A stretch of 64,000 nt of DNA. Source: Sphingobacterium sp. N143. GTDB taxonomy: Bacteria; Bacteroidota; Bacteroidia; Sphingobacteriales; Sphingobacteriaceae. The translations under genes and the position numbers were made by a program. Location: contig NZ_JACAIS010000003.1 in NCBI RefSeq assembly GCF_030325625.1, forward strand, positions 372,001 to 436,000, given 5' to 3'. Numbering within the stretch: position 1 is the first letter of the stretch; each line of letters opens with the position of its first letter. The notes under the pieces were generated by a model, which saw only the letters and a program-made list of their open reading frames with translations, did no database searches and was not told where the DNA came from. Below are positions 24,924 to 34,900 of the stretch, piece after piece.

Positions 24924-27317
24924 CTAGAATCTGTAGCCCAAGGAAAGGCGATAATTACGTGGCGCCTCTGTCTGCCAGGAATATACCGGTGCAGTAAAAT
25001 AACCACCATTGGCTTTATCGGCATAATAGGAACCTCCTGCCAACAAGTATCGGTCGGCCAGATTCATCACATTGAGTGTTACCGAAAATTTATCCTTATG
25101 ATAAGCCAAACCAGCATCAAAACGAACATAATCTTCAATATTCCGTTCGGGAAACTCTGCCGAGTAAAATGCGGTGGAGCGATCCAGATATGCTGTCATT
25201 CCGGTGCGAAAGCTCAGCCCCGACAACTGTCCCTGTAATAGGGTATAATCGAGCCAAAGATTGGCAATATGTTTATCCGCCCCATCCAGACGTTGGCCGA
25301 CAAATAGTCCTTCTACCCCATCATTGATCTTGGTAATCTTTCCATCGGTATAGGCATAATTGGCCACAGCGGTAAAACCATGAAAAATTTCTCCCTTGAG
25401 ATCAAACTCGATACCTCTTACTTTCTTCTGTCCTATTTCAACACTCATTTCGGGCTTGGGGCCATAGGAGGTAATTTCATTGTTCTTAATGATCTGATAT
25501 GCGCTCACCGAAGTACTCAAGCGACCTGAAAACCAGTCTCTTTTCAAACCAAGTTCCATCATGTCACCAGTAATGGGTTTTACCGTATTCCCATCAAATA
25601 AAAGTCCATTCTGGGGGATAAAGGACTGGTCATATAGCGCATAGGCCGATGTAGCCTGATCGATTGCATAAGAAAGGCCGACACGTGGCGTTACTTTCTT
25701 GCTCACCACGGGTTCACCGCCCCAGCTTGCTACAGACATATTCGTAAATCTGCCGGCCAAAGTCAGGCATAATGTATTGTCTAAAAATCCCAATTCGTCC
25801 TGGATATAGACGGATGAATACTGGGTTTTCATCACGCCCCCCCCAGCCAGCGCCCGACTACGCAATGGTTGGGACCGATCGAACTGCTGGTAGCCGAAAT
25901 CGGGTGAATACACCGGAGCTTTGGGATCAAAGGCACCTCCAAGAGAATCCAGGACTATCGATTGGTTCCAGTCGGCATAATAGTTCTTATTGCCTAGATC
26001 CAGTCCGGCAAGTATGCTATGATTGACCTTGCCCGTCTTTACCTGTCCGTTGACAAATATCTGTCCCAGGACCATATCACTCTGCGCATCCCAGATATCG
26101 CTTTTACGAATCACTTTTCCATCGGGTAAAATATCGCTGGGCCAGCTGCTCGCTCCTGTCTGGTTATAGGTAAAATAGGCCCCCTGACCAGTTAATTTCC
26201 AATTCGGGGCCAACTCATGCTCGATGGTTATAAAGGTAGAATGGTCGTTGACATGGAGCGGATCCAGTCCTTCCGCAGACATGGTTGTATGACGGTCAAG
26301 CGATTTATACCCAAAGGGTGACATCACATATGCCGATCCAATATCAGACATGTTGGCCCGCTGATAAGTATATTCAAATGTGGCCTTCGTACCTGCGTCA
26401 AGTTGATAGGACAATACTGGGGCAATCACCAACCGCTGATTTTTTTCAAAAGGTCTAAATGATCCTTTGGTATCTCCGGCTATATTCAGACGATATAATA
26501 ACTTCTTATCCTTTGAGAGTTGTCCATCAAGATCCAAAGAAGTCCTGTAGCTCGCAAAACTTCCCATTGAAAAGTTAACTTCACCTTTGGTTTCGCCGCT
26601 GGGTTTCTTTGTTACCACATTATAAATACCGGCCGGATCACCACTGGACATCATAAAGCCAGCAGGTCCTTTGACAAATTCCACCCGCTCAACAACGGAC
26701 ATATCTTCAGAAAGCGGACTCCAAAAGGAAGTTACCACATTCATTCCGTTTCTAAAGGCCTGTATTTGTGATCCCCGCATATGGATATTAACATACATGT
26801 CATTCCAATGCGTTAGTCTGCTCACACCACTCACATTACGAATCAATCCATCTGAAAGATTAAATACCTGCTGTTTAGCGAGTAAATCTGAATTAACGAC
26901 CTGCACATTCTGTGCTAAATTAAGAATAGGTGTCTGCACGCGTAAACTTGTGGAAAGTTCCTTTTCATTGACATGACGCAGGCCTTCTACCTGGGCTTCC
27001 TCTAGTTGATGATGGTCTACCTCAAGGATAACATCCTTCTGTATCGTTTGGTTGGCTCCTAAAACCAAGGTATCTAAACTAGATCTCAGTCCAATATGAG
27101 AGGTTTTAAGAATGTATTGACCAGGTTTCAGCCGGTCAAAACTAAACTGTCCATTGGACTTTGATCTTGTCTTTAAGCTGTCATTGAGAATGAGGGTAAT
27201 GTTGGATATGCCTTTGTGGTCGGCAGTAAGCAATCTTCCCTGGATGGAAGACTGGGCGTAGGCTCCTATTGATACCCCTACCAAAGGGAAGAGGATCAAT
27301 ATTGATCTATTTTTCAT
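24924..27317 (-). CDS. TonB-dependent siderophore receptor
   Basis: A 797-residue outer-membrane receptor. Signal peptide 1-21, then a CarboxypepD_reg-like sandwich (IQGRLLTADHKGISNITLIL, about 25-100) that is typical for Bacteroidota. The plug has TPILNLAQNVQVVNSDLLAK, IHMRGSQIQAFRNG and RVEFVKGPAGFMMSSGDPAG, the siderophore-receptor pattern. The barrel ends with YRLSLGYRF. No STN domain is present. It should import a ferric siderophore; the type is not readable. It is divergent from an FMN reductase gene (27497), which could release iron from the siderophore. Confidence 0.92.
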   Translation of the reverse strand: MKNRSILILFPLVGVSIGAYAQSSIQGRLLTADHKGISNITLILNDSLKTRSKSNGQFSFDRLKPGQYILKTSHIGLRSSLDTLVLGANQTIQKDVILEVDHHQLEEAQVEGLRHVNEKELSTSLRVQTPILNLAQNVQVVNSDLLAKQQVFNLSDGLIRNVSGVSRLTHWNDMYVNIHMRGSQIQAFRNGMNVVTSFWSPLSEDMSVVERVEFVKGPAGFMMSSGDPAGIYNVVTKKPSGETKGEVNFSMGSFASYRTSLDLDGQLSKDKKLLYRLNIAGDTKGSFRPFEKNQRLVIAPVLSYQLDAGTKATFEYTYQRANMSDIGSAYVMSPFGYKSLDRHTTMSAEGLDPLHVNDHSTFITIEHELAPNWKLTGQGAYFTYNQTGASSWPSDILPDGKVIRKSDIWDAQSDMVLGQIFVNGQVKTGKVNHSILAGLDLGNKNYYADWNQSIVLDSLGGAFDPKAPVYSPDFGYQQFDRSQPLRSRALAGGGVMKTQYSSVYIQDELGFLDNTLCLTLAGRFTNMSVASWGGEPVVSKKVTPRVGLSYAIDQATSAYALYDQSFIPQNGLLFDGNTVKPITGDMMELGLKRDWFSGRLSTSVSAYQIIKNNEITSYGPKPEMSVEIGQKKVRGIEFDLKGEIFHGFTAVANYAYTDGKITKINDGVEGLFVGQRLDGADKHIANLWLDYTLLQGQLSGLSFRTGMTAYLDRSTAFYSAEFPERNIEDYVRFDAGLAYHKDKFSVTLNVMNLADRYLLAGGSYYADKANGGYFTAPVYSWQTEAPRNYRLSLGYRF

Positions 27318-27343
27318 ACGATGGTTGTTAATTTAATTTAGAT

Positions 27344-27351
27344 CAAATATA
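27344..27351 (-). promoter_or_regulatory. Promoter -7 box of the siderophore receptor
   Basis: On the minus strand it reads TATATTTG, an exact TAnnTTTG box, 27 bases before the ATG at 27317. A CTTG near 27371-27374 lies about 19 bases upstream at the -33 position. The 5' leader would be about 20 bases. Confidence 0.65.
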
Positions 27352-27496
27352 AATAACAAATCAATATAGTCAAGTATTTCTTGCTATTTTTTATTGTTCA
27401 TCATGAGGGAGCAATAACTGGGTGACTTGTACTGCGTATTTTTTTTGTCTAAAAAATACCTAAATTTAGGCTACTGACAACCACAAAAGATAAAAC

Positions 27497-28027
27497 ATGA
27501 AAATTTTCGCATTTGCAGGAAGCAATTCTTCCACTTCCATCAACAAGCAATTGGTCAAATTTGTCCTGAGAAGTTTTAATGATCATGAAATCGATCTCAT
27601 TGACCTGAATGATTATACCATGCCTGTTTTTTCAGTTGATTTAGAAAAAAATGGGTTTCCACAGGAGGCGCATCGTTTTCTGGAACACATTGCTGAAAGT
27701 GATGTTATCATCTGTTCGCTCGCTGAAAATAACCGTTCTTATAGTGTCGCCTTTAAAAATGTTTTTGACTGGGCATCAAGAATTAATGTGAAGGTATTTC
27801 AGGATAAACCGATGTTATTGATGACCACTTCACCAGGTGGCTATGGTGGCGGCAATGTTATGGCTGAAGCGCAGAAGTTCTTTCCACAGTTTGGTGCAAT
27901 CATCAAAGAAACATTCTCCCTACCTAAGTTTTATGAGAATTTTGACCTGAATAACGGTGTAATCAATCCTGAATATAGCCAGGTCCTTGATGAAAAAATA
28001 GCTAGCTTTAAAAAGCAGCTGGCGTAA
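27497..28027 (+). CDS. NADPH-dependent FMN reductase-family flavoprotein
   Basis: A 176-residue flavodoxin-like reductase. The phosphate-binding loop is FAGSNSSTSINKQLVKFV near residues 5-22. CSLAENNRSYSVAFKNVFDW and TTSPGGYGGGNVM (about 112-124) are the family's flavin-binding loops. It should reduce FMN, quinones or chromate-like acceptors using NAD(P)H in the cytoplasm. The divergent siderophore receptor suggests a role in iron release, which is inference. It ends at a stem-loop shared with the tlpA-like gene. Confidence 0.88.
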   Translation: MKIFAFAGSNSSTSINKQLVKFVLRSFNDHEIDLIDLNDYTMPVFSVDLEKNGFPQEAHRFLEHIAESDVIICSLAENNRSYSVAFKNVFDWASRINVKVFQDKPMLLMTTSPGGYGGGNVMAEAQKFFPQFGAIIKETFSLPKFYENFDLNNGVINPEYSQVLDEKIASFKKQLA

Positions 28028-28041
28028 CTGTACGATAGCTA

Positions 28042-28067
28042 AAAGGGGCAATATGATCTGCCCCTTT
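28042..28067. terminator. Bidirectional terminator, FMN reductase and TlpA-like gene
   Basis: A 9-bp stem (28042-28050 with 28059-28067) with an 8-base loop and T-rich sequence downstream, between convergent stops at 28027 and 28075. Confidence 0.85.
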
Positions 28068-28074
28068 ATTATAT

Positions 28075-29235
28075 TTATTTTTTAATTAATTCTGCCAGTT
28101 TAGCATTCAGCTGCTTACCCTTTAGATTAACACCAATAATTTTTCCTTCTGGTGATATCAGGTAATTTTGGGGGATAGCCTGAATACCGTACAGTTGAGC
28201 GGCTTTACTTTGCCATCCATTGAGGTCAGATACCTGTGGCCAAGTCAAGCCATCCTGATCAATGGCTTTGATCCAGTTATCTTTCTTACCCGGTTTGTCC
28301 AGTGACACACCCAATATTTCAAATGACTGCCCCTTAAATTCTTTATAAACTTCAATCAAATGTGGATTTTCTGCCCGACAAGGTGCGCACCAGGATGCCC
28401 AAAAATCCAACAATAGGTATTTTCCCCGAAAATCAGATAATTTCAATGCTTTTCCATCCGGTGTCAACTGTTCAAAATCTGGAGCTGGCTGGCCTATTCC
28501 CAATTTTTTAGCTAATTGAATCTCATCTTGCAACGTTTTGCCAATAGCTGTTCCCCTTAAATCGGGTGACAGCTTCAGAAATATGGGTTCAATTGCACTG
28601 AGCTCATCGCCATAACGTGCAATTTCACGTAAGGACAACAGGCTAAAATAATTATCTGGATTTTGTGCGGCAAAAGAGCGCTGTGCATCGTTTCGCAAGG
28701 CCTCTACCCTATCGATCTCGGCAGCTATTTGTTTCAGTGCCTGTGTATCTTGGCTCTTCGCTTCATATAAATCAGCCCGTTTGGATTGCTGTATACTCAA
28801 TTGTCTATCATAGGGACGCAGATAATCCTGGTATTTCTGATAAGCAACCTGTAATTTCCCCGCTTTTACCTGTGAGGATTCAAAAGGAATTTTGACCTCA
28901 ATCTCCGTATCCGCTTCCAAAGGGTCCACATAGAACGTAAGGCGCTCCAGTGGTCCGGCCTTCCTGTTGAAAAAAGAAATACCTTCTTTGGAGTAAAACA
29001 GCATTACCTGTGTTGGTTCAGCAATTTTCCCTTTATATCGTATCTGTCCAGCGCTTAGATCCAAGGAATCAAAAGTCAACTTGCTGTCCACCATATACCG
29101 AACAAAGATTTTGGCTTTTGCAGGAAAGGGGCTTCCTTTAATATTGAATTGAAAATCATGGTCCTGCCCTATAGCAGTTCCGGCAATCCCCAACGCCAGG
29201 TATATGCATGTGAATATTTTTTTTATCATGATCAT
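28075..29235 (-). CDS. TlpA-like periplasmic thiol-disulfide oxidoreductase
   Basis: A 386-residue exported protein (signal peptide to IAGTAIGQ). An N-terminal DUF4369-like beta domain (about 27-125) and a helical linker (about 130-240) precede a C-terminal redoxin domain. That domain has the active-site motif WCAPC at 282-286 and the cis-proline region IQAIPQNYLI. It should reduce or oxidise cysteines of cell-envelope proteins. Its ATG overlaps the stop of the preceding thioredoxin gene (TAATG), so they are coupled. It closes the sigma/FecR/SusC/SusD locus 3. Confidence 0.9.
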   Translation of the reverse strand: MIMIKKIFTCIYLALGIAGTAIGQDHDFQFNIKGSPFPAKAKIFVRYMVDSKLTFDSLDLSAGQIRYKGKIAEPTQVMLFYSKEGISFFNRKAGPLERLTFYVDPLEADTEIEVKIPFESSQVKAGKLQVAYQKYQDYLRPYDRQLSIQQSKRADLYEAKSQDTQALKQIAAEIDRVEALRNDAQRSFAAQNPDNYFSLLSLREIARYGDELSAIEPIFLKLSPDLRGTAIGKTLQDEIQLAKKLGIGQPAPDFEQLTPDGKALKLSDFRGKYLLLDFWASWCAPCRAENPHLIEVYKEFKGQSFEILGVSLDKPGKKDNWIKAIDQDGLTWPQVSDLNGWQSKAAQLYGIQAIPQNYLISPEGKIIGVNLKGKQLNAKLAELIKK

Positions 29236-30425
29236 TATAATGATTTGGCACGAGCAAGAGTCGCATCTGCCAGTTTAATAATTTTTGAAGTTTCCAGTTC
29301 CGCCAGTCCCCGGGCAGCCTCAGCAGCTTGGATGGCTTCCTTCTTTTTCTTTAAAGCAATACAGATATCAGCCAGGGTACCCTGATTGGAATAGCTCGCA
29401 GAATTTAATTCTGCTGCTTGTTTGGCCAGTACATAACATTGTTTTAAGATAACAGAATTTGCTGGGGTTCCCTTTGTATTTGCATTGCGACGGGCAATGA
29501 AACTCAGTCTTTCATCTTCATCTTTTAATAATCCTTTTCGCAGATCATCCGTGATGGCCACAAATTCGTTCTCCGTACCATGTGCGGCTACCCATTCCAC
29601 TTTATAGAGGGCGGCCTCAACTTTTTGCTGTGCATCGTCTAATCCCTCAAAATAGGCAACTCCAGCCTTAAATTCTTCTGCCTTATTATCACGGATATAG
29701 CCATACATTGCATATTGCAGGAGTTGTCTCTCTTTGTTTGCAAATTCAGCTGGTACAGCTATACTTTTAAAATATGCTTTATTGGATGTAAAAAACTTGC
29801 CATAACGATCTTCTAAGCTCCTAGCCATCATTTTGATGGTTTCCCATCCATTTGGGCTCCGCAAAAAATCATCGGTAGCGACACTATCCAAGGCTTTTTT
29901 TGCAGCATCTGCAGCCTTACCATCGGTCTGTTCCATTACTTTGATGTACCGCAACAGAAAATTGGATTCCCGCATACCTTGGGCATATTGCCGACGCAAA
30001 TTAGGGATCTGATAGTTGGGATCATTGGCCTGCTTGGCCTGTTTTAGGAACAGATCCGCTTCCATCCGGGAATGCGTCCTGTAGATCAATGTCCCCTGTC
30101 CGTCTAAAAATAGATAAGTGGGGTAACTGCTGATCTGATAATGCTTGGCAATAGCTATTCCTTCCCCTACTTCACAGTCAAATTTGGTATTAATAAAGGT
30201 ACTGTTAAAGTAAGCTGCAATTTCGGGCTGTGAAAAGACGTTGCTTTCCATCCATTTACAAGGGGCACACCAAGAGGTAAAACCATCTAAGAAAATCAAT
30301 TTATTTTCTTTCTTGGCCAATTCTTTGGCTTGGGTAAAGGTCACTTTCTGAAACTGGATGTGCTCCTGTGCCAGTATTATCACAGACTGCACAAGGGCCA
30401 TTGATGTCAATATTATCTTTTTCAT
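29235..30425 (-). CDS. Exported thioredoxin-fold protein with long helical C-terminus
   Basis: A 396-residue protein with signal peptide (IILAQ cleavage region). The N-terminal thioredoxin fold (about 25-140) has FLDGFTSWCAPCKWME with WCAPC at 52-56 and a DsbD-gamma/thioredoxin-7-like look. The remaining 250 residues are helical and contain TPR-like sequence (DICIALKKKKEAIQAAEAA); no family is recognised. It follows susD by 24 bases and is coupled to the TlpA-like gene. The pair probably works in the periplasm on a substrate, or on a maturation step, linked to this SusC/SusD. Confidence 0.85.
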   Translation of the reverse strand: MKKIILTSMALVQSVIILAQEHIQFQKVTFTQAKELAKKENKLIFLDGFTSWCAPCKWMESNVFSQPEIAAYFNSTFINTKFDCEVGEGIAIAKHYQISSYPTYLFLDGQGTLIYRTHSRMEADLFLKQAKQANDPNYQIPNLRRQYAQGMRESNFLLRYIKVMEQTDGKAADAAKKALDSVATDDFLRSPNGWETIKMMARSLEDRYGKFFTSNKAYFKSIAVPAEFANKERQLLQYAMYGYIRDNKAEEFKAGVAYFEGLDDAQQKVEAALYKVEWVAAHGTENEFVAITDDLRKGLLKDEDERLSFIARRNANTKGTPANSVILKQCYVLAKQAAELNSASYSNQGTLADICIALKKKKEAIQAAEAARGLAELETSKIIKLADATLARAKSL

Positions 30426-30449
30426 ATTGTTTTTTCGTTAAGGTGTTAA

Positions 30450-31898
30450 CTACCGTTGATACTGTGGAATTTCGGGGTTCAAGGAAAGTACCTTTGGTGG
30501 AATGGGAAGGATCATCCGTGGATCCGTGGACTCCATTTCAAATACTTTTCCGTCTAAGGGATGTTGAATTGATTTCTTGAAATGGTCCGCAATGGCCAGG
30601 CGTTTCAGATCGATCAGTCGGTCAGAGGCCATAAAAGGCATTTCACGACGTCTTTCATCCAGTATAACCTGTAACAGGGCTTTGGGATCAGCTGCCGTGA
30701 GCACTTTATTATTTTCTATCCGGCTATCCCGCAGGGTATTTAAAAAGTTTAAAGCTTCGGCTGTATTTCCAATACGGGCGGCTGCTTCGGCGGCAATCAA
30801 AAATAACTCTGGGGTATTGAACCCCGTACTGAAATCTACATAGGGAGCAAAAAGCACACGGCCTGGAAATTTAACCACATTAGGGCCGAAAGATGCCTGA
30901 TCACGGCAGAAAAATAATTCGTAACGTTTGTCAATAGCACCTGTTGGCAGATCCTTTGCATAGGTGGCAATCAGGTCTTTGGAAGCATAGAATTCGCCAT
31001 TTTGAGTACCTAATGAACTTGTCCCCAATCGTGACCATACGGCTTCAATATTTGTTCTTGAATCAGGGAACTCTTCATTTTCATCCGTTTTTAAACATAC
31101 TCGCCCCCAGGTAGTCTTATCTTTATTGGTATATAGATTATAGTCTAACAAATTGTTGTTCAAAGCAAGGGCCTGCTTAGCGTTTTCCAGAGCTTCCTTG
31201 TACTTACCTTGATAGAGGTATACCCTGCTCAAAAAAGAAAATCCAACGGAGCGTACCGCTTGAAACTTATTGGTTTGTGTCGTCGATAAATTAGGAAGTG
31301 CATCGTTGAGGTCGTTAAGTACCTGATCATAGATAGCCTGAACAGATACCCGTTCGTACTGTTGATTAATGTCCTCTTTCAGTACCAGGGGTACCCCTAG
31401 ATCTTTGGAGGCACTGTTGGGATTGTAGTGAGCAGCATAGATATTGACCAAGCTCAGGTATTCAAACGCACGGCCAATCTTGGCTTCCGCCCAGATTCTT
31501 TTTTTCTCTGCCTCTGTGCCATCAGAAGCCGTTAATACATTATTGATGATGACATTATAGGTAAAGATGTGGCTATACGCGCTTTCCCAATAGGGATCAT
31601 ACTGGCCATCTTCAAATATAGCGCCATGTGCAAAGCTATAAAGCTGTTTCTTTACATAATCGTAATAATCATAACTTGCTGCAGACTGCACATCTTCAGG
31701 GTCTCCTGACTGTAAATTATCCGTAAGATAATTTGGATACAGTGCGGAAGCGCGCACTAAGGCTTGATCATTTAATAATAAACGATAATCATTTAGGTTT
31801 TCGGGAATTGTAAATCCTTTTGGTTTTATATCTAGATACTTACTACAGCTTCCTAAAGCCAGTAGACCAAATAGCAATCCTATATATATTTTTTTCAT
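30450..31898 (-). CDS. SusD/RagB-family outer-membrane lipoprotein (locus 3)
   Basis: A 482-residue lipoprotein with lipobox LLALGSC (cysteine 19), then SKYLDIKPKG. SusD features include KRIWAEAKIGRAFEYLSLVNIYAAHYN and LDERRREMPFMASDRLIDLKRL-type C-terminal segments. It is shorter than the other SusDs here and lies 12 bases after its susC. The LNDYRLLLNDQALVR start recurs in SusDs next to thioredoxin genes, as I recall; the ligand is unknown. Confidence 0.92.
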   Translation of the reverse strand: MKKIYIGLLFGLLALGSCSKYLDIKPKGFTIPENLNDYRLLLNDQALVRASALYPNYLTDNLQSGDPEDVQSAASYDYYDYVKKQLYSFAHGAIFEDGQYDPYWESAYSHIFTYNVIINNVLTASDGTEAEKKRIWAEAKIGRAFEYLSLVNIYAAHYNPNSASKDLGVPLVLKEDINQQYERVSVQAIYDQVLNDLNDALPNLSTTQTNKFQAVRSVGFSFLSRVYLYQGKYKEALENAKQALALNNNLLDYNLYTNKDKTTWGRVCLKTDENEEFPDSRTNIEAVWSRLGTSSLGTQNGEFYASKDLIATYAKDLPTGAIDKRYELFFCRDQASFGPNVVKFPGRVLFAPYVDFSTGFNTPELFLIAAEAAARIGNTAEALNFLNTLRDSRIENNKVLTAADPKALLQVILDERRREMPFMASDRLIDLKRLAIADHFKKSIQHPLDGKVFEMESTDPRMILPIPPKVLSLNPEIPQYQR

Positions 31899-31910
31899 GG
31901 TATTTTCTTT

Positions 31911-34900
31911 TTAAAATCCTACAGATACTCCTAAATTGTAAACTACGGGTGCCAATACACCTCTATTGGGGCTTGTTACCGTACTATAGCCTACCCAAAC
32001 CTCTGGGTCGAGATTATCTTTGTTGGCGGCCCATCTCCAGGCATTCAGCACCTGAGCGGTCAAGCGTATATAGCTCAGTTTGGTTGGCGCAATCCATTTA
32101 CCTGGGAAATTATAGGACAGGGAGATGTCCCTTAATTTGATATAATCTGCTTTTTGGACAAATTTATGTGCTGCGTTGTAGATATCGGAAACATTGATAG
32201 AAGCAGCCGAAATAAAAGCCGGAGCAAGATCGGGATTACTTTCATCACCTGGGTTCTTCCAATAATCCAACCACAGTTTGTCAAAATTACTGTTATAGTT
32301 CAGTTCAGCATATTTGCTCAAAAACTCTGGGTGCACCCCGCGCATGACATGTCCACCATTGAAAATAAACATAAATGATAAGGTGAGATCTTTATACCGG
32401 AAGCCATTTCTAAAGGAAACGTTATATGGCGGTATGGTCGTTCCCTCGTAGATTAAATCATCGACTGTAAGTTGCTGCGTACTTTCTACCAGACTTCCAT
32501 CGGCTTTTCTAGCCAAGGGCCTGCCCTGCTCATTCAGACCAGCGTAGTCTATACTATACAAACTTCCCATGGGAATGCCCACCCTGTTTTGTGGGGCATA
32601 ATAGTAATAATAAGGCGTGTTTTGTTCAACAAATAGACTGGTGATCTTATTTTTATTATAACTAAAGTTTAAGGTACTGTTCCAACTGAAATCCTGCTGT
32701 TGGATAATTTTACCATTCAGTCCCAGTTCAATCCCCCGATTCTGCATATCACCATAATTCAGCAGGACCATGTCCCAGCCCAATGTGGGGTCCAATGGCG
32801 TATTTCCCAAAAGATCCGTCGTCTTTTTGTTATAGACATCGATGCTCGCAGACAGCCTATTTTTAAAGAGGGAGAAATCAAGCCCGACATTGAATACATT
32901 TGTCCGTTCCCAACGCAACAAAGGATTAGGTGGCGAATCGATATAGGCTTGCATTTCACCGTTAAAATAATTGAGGCTATTACTAACTCTTGAAATCAGG
33001 TAAGGTCCATTATCTTTGGGGACATTACCGTTGACACCATAGGTCATCCGAAGAGACCAGCGGTCTAATGGTTCCCAGTTAATTTTTGGCAAATGATACA
33101 ATGCCCCCACCGACCAAAGAGGTTTGTATTGGTTCTTGATATCCGTACCGAACAGATTGGACTGGTCCATACGTATACTACCGCTCAAAGTCAACTTTTG
33201 GTCGTAGGTATAGGATCCATTGGCATAAAAAGAAACAAATCTATCAACTAAATCACTAAAACCACGCTCTCGTTTCGACAAGATATAGCTATTGAAAAGT
33301 GCCTGAGTATTTTGAATTGGGATACCGAACAACTCTTCATTAATACCTTTATAAACTAAACTATTTTCATCATAACCGTATTTATAAATATCAGTAAACC
33401 GATTATTAATCTGCCTGCGTTCAGCCCCGGCAATCGCTACAATTTCATGCTTATCATGAAAAGTATTCTGATAGTTGAACTGCCCCCTTAAGGTATAACT
33501 ATTGACATCATCCCTTCGTTCTTGAAATTGTCCTCCTTGAGGAACATTCCGTTTTATTACCCCAGCTTCATCAATCTGCGTGGCATCGTTGACCATGGCC
33601 GTAACCACTTGCGCATTCTTTCTATTTAAAGTACCATTATAGCCCTCAGTCCGCTCAGTCTGATAGGAAAGGTCAAAGTCCAATCCTTTAATGAGTTTAA
33701 AATTGGCGGCAAAATTTAAATTGAGGTATTTGTTATAAAACTTCTCATGGATGGCCGACACCTGATCCAGGGGAATATATGTTTCATCCTCAAGTCCTAA
33801 AGCATTTAGGCGATCTATTTCAAACTGAGATTTTGAGCCATACCATTGAGCCGCCGAGCCATCTTCGTTACGTAACAGATAGTAGGAAGCCTTTCCGCCA
33901 ATATAATTGTCGTAAAAATTAAAACCGATATCCCCTTCCCTGGATTGATTTTTCCCCAGGACATTTGCCCTCAGGTTAAACCAGTCTGTAAACTTAAAAT
34001 TGTTCTTCAAACTGAAACCTATCTCTTTATTGGTCGCTCTTCCTTTATTATAATCTCCTGGCTGTGTATAATTAAGTGAATAGTGGTAGGTATAACGATC
34101 CGATCCTCCGGAAACGGCCAGATTATGCTGCTGGTCAAACCTGGTGGTATGCAGGAATTCGTCCATTTCACTATAACGGTCCCTATTGCGGTAAACATCC
34201 AACCGCTTCTCCATTTCGGCTTCGGATATCACGCCTCCCTTGTGGTCATACAAGATCCGATAGACATCATTCATGGCCTTTCGAGGATCAATGGCAGCAT
34301 AATCACCTGATCTATAGTTGAACATTTCCTTCTGAAAGTCGACCAATTCAGCACTGCTCATCTGATTGAGATACTGTCGGCTTGGGAGCCCTCTAAAAGA
34401 GAGTGTGTTGCTGTAGTCTATTTTGGTTTTCCCCGCAGTACCAATCTTTGTGGTAATGACAATCACACCATTGGAGGAGCGCACTCCATAAATTGATGCT
34501 GCTGATGCATCTTTTAATACCGTTATAGAAGCTATATCGTTGGGATTGATAGCGGTCAGATCACCTTCGTATGGCATCCCATCCACAACAATCAATGGCG
34601 CTGCTTGCGCATTGATTGTAGAGCGTCCACGGATCTCAATACCTAGATTATTCTTATTATTTTGAGGGCTGGATGCATTACGAACTAAGCTCAGTCCGGG
34701 TAACAATCCGTCAACACGGTCTAATAAGTTGGGCTGTAAACGTCCTTCCATATCTTTGGCGGTGACTTGTGCGATGGAACCCGCCGCTCTTTCCTTGCTT
34801 ATTTTCTGATATCCCGTATTGACCGTGACATTGACTTCTTGCAGCTGTGCGTCAACTGCATGCATGGTAATTGTACCCAGATCGGATTTGACCGGAAGGG

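Noticed and set aside
27444..27468. Promoter for the FMN reductase (TTTG and TAAATTTA)
   Set aside because: The -7 part has one mismatch and the spacing is about 13 bases instead of 19-21.
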